This document shows positions 45,662 through 52,367 of a stretch of 64,000 bases of DNA, piece after piece. The translations under genes were made by a program, and so were the position numbers. The DNA comes from Paucibacter sp. B2R-40 (lineage in GTDB: Bacteria > Pseudomonadota > Gammaproteobacteria > Burkholderiales > Burkholderiaceae_C). The notes beneath the pieces were generated by a model. That model saw nothing but the letters and a program-made list of their open reading frames with translations. It was not told the DNA's origin and ran no database searches. The stretch is from the NCBI RefSeq assembly GCF_025717555.1, contig NZ_JAJIRP010000013.1, positions 62,001 to 126,000 on the forward strand, in the 5' to 3' direction. The stretch's first letter is position 1. Each line of letters begins with the position of its first letter.

Positions 45662-46309
45662 ATGTCCTCCATGCCAACCCATCCGCACGCAAGCCGAACT
45701 CAGACCAGCCCCGCCCAGGGGTTGCGCGTGCTGCTGATCGACGACGGCGCTCACCGCGTGCAGCTGATTCAGCAAGAGCTGGCGCGCCAAGGCTGCGAGG
45801 TGGTCGGCGTGATTGAGCAAGGCGCGCTGATCCACGACTGCGTGCTGCGCCTGAAGCCCGATGTGGTGATCGTCGACAGCGAGTCGCCGACGCGCGACAC
45901 GCTGGAGAACCTCGCCACCTTGTCGGTGCAGATGCCGCGTCCGGTGGTGGTGTTCTCGGAAGATGGCGATCAGGGAACGATGCGCCGCGCGCTGCAAGCC
46001 GGCGTCAGCGCCTATGTGGTGGCGGGGCTGCAGCCGGAGCGCCTGGCCTCGGTGCTGCAAGTCGCTTGTCTGCGTTTTGAGCAAGACCTGGCCTTGCGCC
46101 AGGAGCTGACGCAGGCGCAGGCGCAACTGAGCGGGCGCAAGATCATTGAGCGGGCCAAGGGCATCTTGATGGCAGAGATGGGCTTGGATGAAGACGCAGC
46201 CTACAAGCGCATGCGTCGCTTGGCGATGGACCGCGGCTCGCCCTTGCTGGATGTGGCCGAACGCATCATTGATGCGCAATCTCTGCTGCGCTGCACCAAA
46301 TTGGGCTGA
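45662..46309 (+). CDS. nasT: ANTAR-domain response regulator NasT
   Basis: A 215-residue RNA-binding antiterminator for nitrate assimilation genes. Receiver-like domain: RVLLIDDGAHRVQLIQQELA, phosphoacceptor-position aspartate in VVIVDSESPTRDTL; the conserved switch lysine is absent (SAYVVAGLQPE where Lys-Pro is expected), as in NasT proteins that are controlled by NasS rather than by phosphorylation. The ANTAR domain is at the C-terminus: RKIIERAKGILMAEMGLDED and AYKRMRRLAMDRGSPLLDVA. ATG 45662 (MSSMPTHP) and ATG 45671 are alternative starts. It precedes the leader RNA it should bind, 46399–46508. No nasS gene is adjacent. Confidence 0.88.
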   Translation: MSSMPTHPHASRTQTSPAQGLRVLLIDDGAHRVQLIQQELARQGCEVVGVIEQGALIHDCVLRLKPDVVIVDSESPTRDTLENLATLSVQMPRPVVVFSEDGDQGTMRRALQAGVSAYVVAGLQPERLASVLQVACLRFEQDLALRQELTQAQAQLSGRKIIERAKGILMAEMGLDEDAAYKRMRRLAMDRGSPLLDVAERIIDAQSLLRCTKLG

Positions 46310-46323
46310 TTCCCGGCCAGCCA

Positions 46324-46340
46324 TGCCATCAAAGCGTGCA
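46324..46340. promoter_or_regulatory. Possible NtrC half-site pair upstream of the nitrate operon promoter
   Basis: A 17-bp element starting TGC and ending CGTGCA, inside the inverted repeat CCATGC-N11-GCATGG (46321–46343). The right half matches the NtrC half-site GGTGCA at five of six positions; the left half is poor. It lies about 30 bases upstream of the sigma-54 element. Confidence 0.35.
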
Positions 46341-46368
46341 TGGAAGCGGACTCAGGCCAATGTTCCGG

Positions 46369-46385
46369 CTGGCACGACTTCTGCT
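46369..46385 (+). promoter_or_regulatory. Sigma-54 promoter of the nitrate assimilation operon
   Basis: CTGGCACGACTTCTGCT matches the sigma-54 consensus YTGGCACGRNNNTTGCW at every defined position but one, with GG at 46371–46372, GC at 46383–46384 and the required ten bases between them. The expected start point, about 12 bases after GC, is near 46396, three bases before the first leader hairpin. Confidence 0.8.
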
Positions 46386-46398
46386 AGATAGGCATTGA

Positions 46399-46508
46399 GA
46401 CCCACAACGGCGTGGGTCACTCAAGCAAATTTTCGACGGACAACGGCGTCCGACCTTGTTTCTCGCTTTCTTTGGAAAGCCTGAGCGGGTCGGCGCCGTT
46501 TTTGTTTT
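46399..46508 (+). promoter_or_regulatory. NasT-responsive antiterminator leader RNA with terminator
   Basis: Hairpin 1 (46399–46418): GACCCAC–AACGGC–GTGGGTC. Hairpin 2 (46437–46452): CGGAC–AACGGC–GTCCG. Both hexaloops are AACGGC, with A at position 1 and G at position 4 as required for ANTAR recognition, and the linker is 18 bases. The terminator stem pairs 46444–46455 (CGGCGTCCGACC) with 46488–46498 (GGTCGGCGCCG), 11 pairs with one bulged T, then TTTTTGTTTTT. Its 5' arm shares the loop end and 3' arm of hairpin 2, so the two structures exclude each other. NasT binding to the hairpins would prevent termination before nrtA. Confidence 0.88.
46444..46508 (+). terminator. Conditional terminator in the nrtA leader
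   Basis: An 11-bp GC-rich stem with a single bulged base and a 32-base loop, followed by TTTTTGTTTTT. It is formed when hairpin 2 of the leader is not stabilised by NasT. Confidence 0.85.
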
Positions 46509-46525
46509 TGGAACTGGAGATTTTG

Positions 46526-47803
46526 ATGAGCAAGAGTCTTGAACTTCAAGGAGAAGGTTTGATGAGCGCAGATCGTCGCAAACTATTGACCGGTGCGGCC
46601 GCCGGCCTGGGCACAGTGGCGGTGTCAGGTCTTGCCAGCAGCCTGCCCGGTGGCGCCTGGGCCGCCGGCTCCGACAAACCCGAGAAGGAAGAGGTCCGCA
46701 TCGGCTTTATTCCCCTCACCGATTGCGCCAGCGTGGTGATGGCCTCGGTCTTGGGTTTCGACAAGAAATACGGCGTCAAGATCATCCCGACCAAGGAGGC
46801 CTCCTGGGCCGGCGTACGCGACAAACTCGTCAACGGCGAGCTGGACATGGCGCATGCGCTCTACGGCATGATTTATGGCGTGCACCTCGGCGTCGCCGGC
46901 CCCAAGAAAGACATGGCCGTCCTGATGACGCTGAACAACAACGGCCAGGCGATCACGCTGTCCAAGAAGCTGGCTGACAAGGGCGCGGTCGACGGCGCAA
47001 GCTTGGCCAAGCTGATGGCGACGGACAAGCGTGAGTACACCTTCGCGCAGACCTTCCCGACCGGCACCCATGCGATGTGGTTGTACTACTGGATGGCCGC
47101 GCATGGCATCAACCCGCTCAAGGACGCCAAGGTCATCACCGTGCCGCCGCCGCAGATGGTGGCGAATATGCGGGTCGGCAATATGGACGGCTATTGCGTC
47201 GGCGAGCCCTGGAACCACCGCGCCATCGTCGACGGCATCGGCATCACCGCCGTCACCTCGCAAGACATCTGGAAGGACCATCCCGAGAAGGTCTTGGCCA
47301 GCAGCGGCGACTTCGTCAAGCAGTACCCGAACACGGCGCGCGCCGTCATCATGGCAGTCTTGGAGGCCGGACGCTGGATCGACGCCGGCCTGCAGAACAA
47401 GCTCAAGATGGCCGACACCATCGCCGAGAAGGCCTATGTCAACACCGGCGTCGACGCGATCAATCAGCGCATCCTGGGTCGCTATCAAAACGGCCTAGGC
47501 AAGACCTGGGACGACCCCAACTACATGAAGTTCTTCAATGACGGGCAGGTCAACTTCCCCTATTTGAGCGACGGCATGTGGTTCCTGACCCAGCACAAAC
47601 GCTGGGGCTTGCTGAAAGATCACCCGGACTATCTGGCGGTCGCCAAGCAGATCAACCAGATCGACCTGTACAAGCAAGCGGCCAGCGCGCTCAAGGTCAA
47701 TGTGCCCAAAGAGGCGATGCGCAGCTCCAAGCTGATCGACGGCGTGGTCTGGGATGGCAGCGCGCCGGCCAAGTACGCCGACGCCTTCAAAGTCAAAGCC
47801 TGA
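46526..47803 (+). CDS. nrtA: Nitrate ABC transporter substrate-binding protein
   Basis: A 425-residue periplasmic nitrate-binding protein (NrtA/NasF family). A Tat signal is visible: SADRRKLLTGAAAGLGTV with a hydrophobic stretch and GGAWA cleavage region. The mature part opens EVRIGFIPLTDCASVVMASV, the NrtA ligand-lobe start, and has TFPTGTHAMWLYYWMAAHGI and NMDGYCVGEPWNHRAI typical of nitrate/nitrite binders. Two starts are plausible: ATG 46526 (GGAG 6 bases before) and ATG 46562 (AAGGAGAAGG before it, giving a shorter Tat signal). First gene of the operon after the NasT leader; it delivers nitrate to NrtB/NrtD. Confidence 0.9.
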   Translation: MSKSLELQGEGLMSADRRKLLTGAAAGLGTVAVSGLASSLPGGAWAAGSDKPEKEEVRIGFIPLTDCASVVMASVLGFDKKYGVKIIPTKEASWAGVRDKLVNGELDMAHALYGMIYGVHLGVAGPKKDMAVLMTLNNNGQAITLSKKLADKGAVDGASLAKLMATDKREYTFAQTFPTGTHAMWLYYWMAAHGINPLKDAKVITVPPPQMVANMRVGNMDGYCVGEPWNHRAIVDGIGITAVTSQDIWKDHPEKVLASSGDFVKQYPNTARAVIMAVLEAGRWIDAGLQNKLKMADTIAEKAYVNTGVDAINQRILGRYQNGLGKTWDDPNYMKFFNDGQVNFPYLSDGMWFLTQHKRWGLLKDHPDYLAVAKQINQIDLYKQAASALKVNVPKEAMRSSKLIDGVVWDGSAPAKYADAFKVKA

Positions 47804-47816
47804 GGAGTCCATCACC

Positions 47817-48701
47817 ATGGTCAGTGCCGTCTTCCATTCACCGCGTGATGTCAGTGTTGAGCTGATCAAGCCACCGCTCGCTTCGCCGAAAAAGGCAAGC
47901 CCTAAGCCCAAAGCTGCTCGCACTCCCATCGATTGGCGCGGCGTCTGGCTGCGCGTGCTGCCGCCTGTTCTGGGCCTGGCGCTGCTGATCGGCGTCTGGG
48001 CGCTGGCGACGCAAAAAGCCGGGCCTTTTCCAAGCCCGTCGGCCACCTTCGATGCCGCCGTCAAGCTGTTCGCCGACCCCTTCCGCAGCAATGGTCCCAA
48101 CGACCAAGGCATAGGCTGGAACATCCTGGCCTCGCTGCAACGGGTCGCGCTGGGCTTTGGCCTGGCCGCGCTGGTCGGTATCCCGCTGGGTTTCGTGATC
48201 GGCAGATTCGAGTTCGCCAGCCGCATGATCTCGCCGCTGATCAGCCTGCTCAAGCCGGTCTCACCGCTGGCCTGGTTGCCGATCGGCCTACTGGTCTTCA
48301 AGAGCGCCAATCCGGCGGCGATCTGGACCATCTTTATCTGTTCGATCTGGCCCATGGTGGTCAACACCGCGGTCGGCGTGCAGCGCGTGCCCGAGGACTA
48401 TCTGAACGTGGCGCGCGTTCTGAAGCTGTCTGAATGGAAGGTGATCACCCGCATCCTCTTGCCGGCTGTGCTGCCTTATATCTTGACCGGCGTGCGGCTG
48501 TCGGTTGGCACCGCCTGGCTGGTGATCGTGGCGGCCGAGATGTTGACCGGCGGCGTCGGCATTGGCTTCTGGGTCTGGGATGAGTGGAACAACCTCAATG
48601 TCGCCCACATCATCATCGCCATTTTCGTCATCGGCATCGTCGGTCTGGCGCTGGAATGGCTCTTGATGGCGGTGGCCAAACGCTTCTCTTTCGAGGACTG
48701 A
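47817..48701 (+). CDS. nrtB: Nitrate ABC transporter permease
   Basis: A 294-residue inner-membrane permease. About 45 polar, Lys/Pro-rich cytoplasmic residues precede helices including RVLPPVLGLALLIGVWALAT and VALGFGLAALVGIPLGFVIG. The ATPase-contact (EAA) loop is RVLKLSEWKVITRILLPAVLPYI, and GVRLSVGTAWLVIVAAEML follows, both typical of the nitrate/taurine permease family. Start ATG 47817 is 13 bases after the nrtA stop. It forms the membrane channel with NrtA and NrtD. Confidence 0.92.
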   Translation: MVSAVFHSPRDVSVELIKPPLASPKKASPKPKAARTPIDWRGVWLRVLPPVLGLALLIGVWALATQKAGPFPSPSATFDAAVKLFADPFRSNGPNDQGIGWNILASLQRVALGFGLAALVGIPLGFVIGRFEFASRMISPLISLLKPVSPLAWLPIGLLVFKSANPAAIWTIFICSIWPMVVNTAVGVQRVPEDYLNVARVLKLSEWKVITRILLPAVLPYILTGVRLSVGTAWLVIVAAEMLTGGVGIGFWVWDEWNNLNVAHIIIAIFVIGIVGLALEWLLMAVAKRFSFED

Positions 48702-48705
48702 TGTG

Positions 48706-49521
48706 ATGTCAACAACAAAAGCTTTCATCGAAGTGCAGGCAGCCGAGATGGTCTTCAACACCCGCAAAGGGGCATTCCACGCGCTCAGCAAGATCGACTT
48801 GCAGGTGCAGCGCGGCGAGTTCATCACGCTGATCGGCCATTCTGGCTGCGGCAAGTCCACCTTGCTGAACCTGATCGCCGGCCTGCTGCGGCCTAGCAGC
48901 GGCGTACTGCTATGCGATAACCGCGAGATCACCGAGCCCGGGCCGGAGCGCGCGGTCGTGTTCCAGAACCATTCGCTGCTGCCCTGGCTGTCCTGCTTCG
49001 AGAACGTGTATCTGGGCGTTGAGTCGGTGTTCGAGCGGGCCGAGGCCAAGGCCAAGCTGGTCGAGCGCACGGAAGGCGCGCTGGCGCTGGTTGGCATGAG
49101 CCATGCCATGCACAAGCGTCCGCACGAGATCTCCGGCGGCATGAAGCAGCGCATCGGCATTGCCCGCGCCTTGGCGATGCAGCCCAAAGTGCTGCTGATG
49201 GATGAACCCTTCGGCGCGCTCGACGCGCTGACTCGTGCGCACTTGCAGGATGAGCTGCTGAAGATCGTCGCCGCCACGCAAAGCACGGTGGTCATGGTCA
49301 CGCATGATGTCGACGAAGCGGTGCTCTTGAGTGACCGCATCGTGATGATGAGCAATGGGCCGGCCGCAACGATAGGCGAGATCCTCAGCGTCGATCTGCC
49401 GCGCCCGCGCAGCCGTGTCGAGTTGTCGGAGAGCGCCGCGTACACCACGGCCCGCAAGGCGGTGATCGACTTTCTCTACACCCGCCACGCCAAGGATGCC
49501 CGCAGCGAGGTGGCAGCATGA
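48706..49521 (+). CDS. nrtD: Nitrate ABC transporter ATP-binding protein
   Basis: A 271-residue ABC ATPase. Walker A is GHSGCGKST, the Q-loop VVFQNHSLLPWLS, the signature EISGGMKQRIGIARAL, Walker B VLLMDEPFGALD and the switch histidine in VMVTHDVDEAV. It matches NrtD/NasD ATPases and lacks the extra C-terminal solute-binding domain of cyanobacterial NrtC. ATG 48706 is four bases after the nrtB stop; an in-frame GTG immediately precedes it. Its TGA overlaps the nirB ATG (ATGA), so transporter and reductase are translationally coupled. Confidence 0.92.
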   Translation: MSTTKAFIEVQAAEMVFNTRKGAFHALSKIDLQVQRGEFITLIGHSGCGKSTLLNLIAGLLRPSSGVLLCDNREITEPGPERAVVFQNHSLLPWLSCFENVYLGVESVFERAEAKAKLVERTEGALALVGMSHAMHKRPHEISGGMKQRIGIARALAMQPKVLLMDEPFGALDALTRAHLQDELLKIVAATQSTVVMVTHDVDEAVLLSDRIVMMSNGPAATIGEILSVDLPRPRSRVELSESAAYTTARKAVIDFLYTRHAKDARSEVAA

Positions 49522-51968
49522 ACGCGTCGAGCAAGTTCCTTGGCCCCAAGCAGAAGCTGGTCTTGATCGGCAACGGCATGGCCGGCGTGCGCACGCTCGA
49601 AGAGCTGCTCAAGATGGCGCCGGATCTCTACGACATCACGGTGTTCGGTGCCGAGCCGCACCCGAACTACAACCGCATTCTGCTCAGCCCGGTGCTGGCC
49701 GGCGAGCAGACGGTCGAGGAGATCATCCTCAATCCCCTTGATTGGTACGCGGACAACAACATCACCCTGCACTTGAGCAAGACGGTCACGCAGATCGACC
49801 GGATTCGTCGCAAGGTGATTGCCGATGATGGCACCGAGGCCGATTACGACCGGCTTTTGATCGCCACCGGCTCGACGCCCTTCATCCTGCCCATCCCCGG
49901 CAAGGATCTGGACGGTGTGATCGCCTACCGCGACATCGCCGATACCGAGGTGATGATTGACGCTGCGACCAAATACCAGCGCGCAGTCGTGATCGGCGGC
50001 GGCCTGCTCGGCCTGGAGGCCGCTAACGGCCTGATGCTGCGGGGCATGCAGGTGACGGTGGTGCACATCGGCGACTGGTTGATGGAGCGCCAGCTTGATG
50101 ATGTGGCCGGCGACCTCTTGCGTAAATCGCTGCAGGCACGTGGCCTGAAGTTCAAGCTTGGCGCGCAGACGCAGGCCTTGATCGGCGGCAAAGACGGGAG
50201 GGTGATGGCAGTGCAGTTCAAAGACGGCAGTGAGATCCCGGCCGATCTGGTCGTGATGGCCGCCGGCATCCGCCCCAATACGGCCCTGGCGGAAAGCGCC
50301 GGCATCCACTGCAGTCGCGGCATCGTCGTCAGCGACACGCTGCAGACCACCACCGACCCGCGCATCTACTCGGTCGGCGAATGCGCGGCGCATCGCGGTA
50401 TCGCTTACGGCCTGGTGGCGCCGCTGTTCGAGCAGGGCAAGGTTTGCGCCACGCATCTTGCGCAGTTCGGCATCGGCCGCTACACAGGCAGCCCGGTGTC
50501 CACGAAATTGAAAGTGACAGGCATCGACCTGTTCTCGGCCGGCGACTTCACCGGCGGCGAAGGCTTCGAAGAAATCGTGATGAGCGATCCCTTCGCCGGG
50601 GTCTATAAAAAGCTCGTGATCAAGAACGATCAATTGGTGGGTGCCTGCTTGTATGGCGACACGGTCGACGGCTCCTGGTATTTCAAGCTGCTGCGCGAGG
50701 GCCGCAAGGTGGCCGACATCCGCGACAAGCTGATGTTCGGCGAATCGAATATCGGCGACGTCGGCCATCAAGGCCACAGCCGCGCAGCGTTGCTGCAAGA
50801 CAGCGACGAAGTCTGCGGTTGCAACGGCGTCAGCAAGGGCACGATTTGCAAGGCGATCAAGGACAAGGGCCTGTTCACTCTGGAGGAGGTGCGCAAGCAC
50901 ACCAAGGCGAGTGCGTCCTGCGGCAGTTGCACCGGGCTGGTCGAGCAGTTGCTGATGTTCACCGCTGGGGGAGACTATTCGGCCACGCCGAAGAAGAAGG
51001 CGGTTTGCGCTTGTACCGAACTCAGCCATCAAGATGTCCGTGACGCCATAAATAAGCAGCATCTGATTAGCCTGGATAGCGTCTACACAGCCTTGAGCTG
51101 GAAGACGCCCAATGGCTGCCCGACCTGCCGCCCGGCCCTGAACTACTACCTCATTTCCAGCTGGCCCAAGGAAGCGCAGGATGATCCGCAAAGCCGCGCC
51201 ATCAATGAGCGAGCCCACGCCAATATCCAAAAGGATGGCACGTACTCGGTGATCCCGCGCATGTGGGGCGGCGAGACGAACAGCTCTGAGTTGCGCCGTA
51301 TCGCCGACGCGGTGGACAAGTACAAGATCCCCACCGTCAAGGTCACAGGCGGCCAGCGCATCGATTTGCTGGGCGTGAAGAAAGAAGACCTGGTCGCCGT
51401 CTGGAAGGACATAGGCATGCCTTCGGGCCACGCCTATGCCAAGGCGCTGCGCACAGTCAAAACCTGCGTCGGCTCCGAGTGGTGCCGCATGGGCACGCAA
51501 GACAGCACCCAGATGGGCAAGGACCTGGAGCGTGCTTTTGTCGGCATGTACGCGCCGCACAAGGTCAAGTTCGCAGTCTCGGGTTGCCCGCGCAACTGCG
51601 CCGAAGCCGGCATCAAGGATGTGGGCATCATCGGCGTCGACAGCGGCTGGGAGATGTATGTGGCGGGCAATGGCGGCATCAAGACCGAGGTCGCGCATTT
51701 CTTCACCAAGCTCAAGACCGCCGAGGAAGTGCTGGAGTACACCGGCGCCTTCATGCAGCTCTACCGCACCGAGGGCTGGTATCTAGAGCGGACCGTGCAC
51801 TACGTGTCGCGGGTCGGCCTGGACTATGTGAAGCAGAAGATTCTGGACGATGTGGATGGTCGCCGTGCGCTGTGGGCGCAGTTGCAGTTCGCGCTGGCCG
51901 GCGAGCCCGACCCCTGGTTCGAGTTCGACAAAGCCAAGGTCGATTTGCGTCAGTTTGAAGCGCTGTGA
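49518..51968 (+). CDS. nirB: Assimilatory nitrite reductase [NAD(P)H] large subunit
   Basis: An 816-residue cytoplasmic flavo-siroheme enzyme reducing nitrite to ammonium. FAD domain: LVLIGNGMAGVRTLEEL and IYSVGECAAHRG; NAD domain AVVIGGGLLGLEAANGLMLRG; a BFD-like [2Fe-2S] segment with CGCNGVS and SCGSCTGLV; then the siroheme/4Fe-4S reductase module with cysteines 650 and 656 (TCVGSEWCRMG) and 690 and 694 (SGCPRNCAEA). All cluster ligands are present. Length is near the family's 830–850. It overlaps nrtD by four bases and is followed by nirD. Siroheme is supplied by cobA at the operon end. Confidence 0.95.
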   Translation: MNASSKFLGPKQKLVLIGNGMAGVRTLEELLKMAPDLYDITVFGAEPHPNYNRILLSPVLAGEQTVEEIILNPLDWYADNNITLHLSKTVTQIDRIRRKVIADDGTEADYDRLLIATGSTPFILPIPGKDLDGVIAYRDIADTEVMIDAATKYQRAVVIGGGLLGLEAANGLMLRGMQVTVVHIGDWLMERQLDDVAGDLLRKSLQARGLKFKLGAQTQALIGGKDGRVMAVQFKDGSEIPADLVVMAAGIRPNTALAESAGIHCSRGIVVSDTLQTTTDPRIYSVGECAAHRGIAYGLVAPLFEQGKVCATHLAQFGIGRYTGSPVSTKLKVTGIDLFSAGDFTGGEGFEEIVMSDPFAGVYKKLVIKNDQLVGACLYGDTVDGSWYFKLLREGRKVADIRDKLMFGESNIGDVGHQGHSRAALLQDSDEVCGCNGVSKGTICKAIKDKGLFTLEEVRKHTKASASCGSCTGLVEQLLMFTAGGDYSATPKKKAVCACTELSHQDVRDAINKQHLISLDSVYTALSWKTPNGCPTCRPALNYYLISSWPKEAQDDPQSRAINERAHANIQKDGTYSVIPRMWGGETNSSELRRIADAVDKYKIPTVKVTGGQRIDLLGVKKEDLVAVWKDIGMPSGHAYAKALRTVKTCVGSEWCRMGTQDSTQMGKDLERAFVGMYAPHKVKFAVSGCPRNCAEAGIKDVGIIGVDSGWEMYVAGNGGIKTEVAHFFTKLKTAEEVLEYTGAFMQLYRTEGWYLERTVHYVSRVGLDYVKQKILDDVDGRRALWAQLQFALAGEPDPWFEFDKAKVDLRQFEAL

Positions 51969-51982
51969 GACGGAGATCAGCA

Positions 51983-52360
51983 ATGAAGGAATGGAAAGAA
52001 ATCTGCGCTTTGTCCGACATCCCGGTGCTGGGCTCCCGTCGCGTGCAGCGCAGCCAGGGCCCGCAAGTCGCCTTGTTTCGCACGGCCGATGACGCGGTGT
52101 TCGCGCTGCTGGACCGCTGCCCTCACAAGGGCGGCCCACTCAGCCAAGGCATTGTGTTTGGCAATAAAGTGGCCTGCCCGCTGCATAACTGGACCATCGC
52201 GCTGGACAGCGGTCAGGCGCAGGCGCCGGACGAGGGCTGCACAGCCAAGTTCAGTGTGAGGGTGGAGTCGGGTCAGGTGATGCTTTGCGAAGCTGAGCTG
52301 GCCAGCATAGGCCTGGAATTTGAGCCGATCAAAGCCGGACCCTGCACGCGCAGCTGCTGA
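51983..52360 (+). CDS. nirD: Nitrite reductase small subunit, Rieske-type
   Basis: A 125-residue small subunit of NirBD, with a Rieske fold. KEWKEICALSDIPVLGSRRV is the opening; RCPHKGGPLSQGIVFGN and ACPLHNWTI give a C-x-H and C-x-x-H pair, so the [2Fe-2S] ligands are retained, whereas E. coli-type NirD has lost them. Start ATG 51983 is 14 bases after nirB and preceded by GGAGA. It likely passes electrons within the nitrite reductase complex. Confidence 0.9.
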   Translation: MKEWKEICALSDIPVLGSRRVQRSQGPQVALFRTADDAVFALLDRCPHKGGPLSQGIVFGNKVACPLHNWTIALDSGQAQAPDEGCTAKFSVRVESGQVMLCEAELASIGLEFEPIKAGPCTRSC

Positions 52361-52367
52361 ACTCAGT

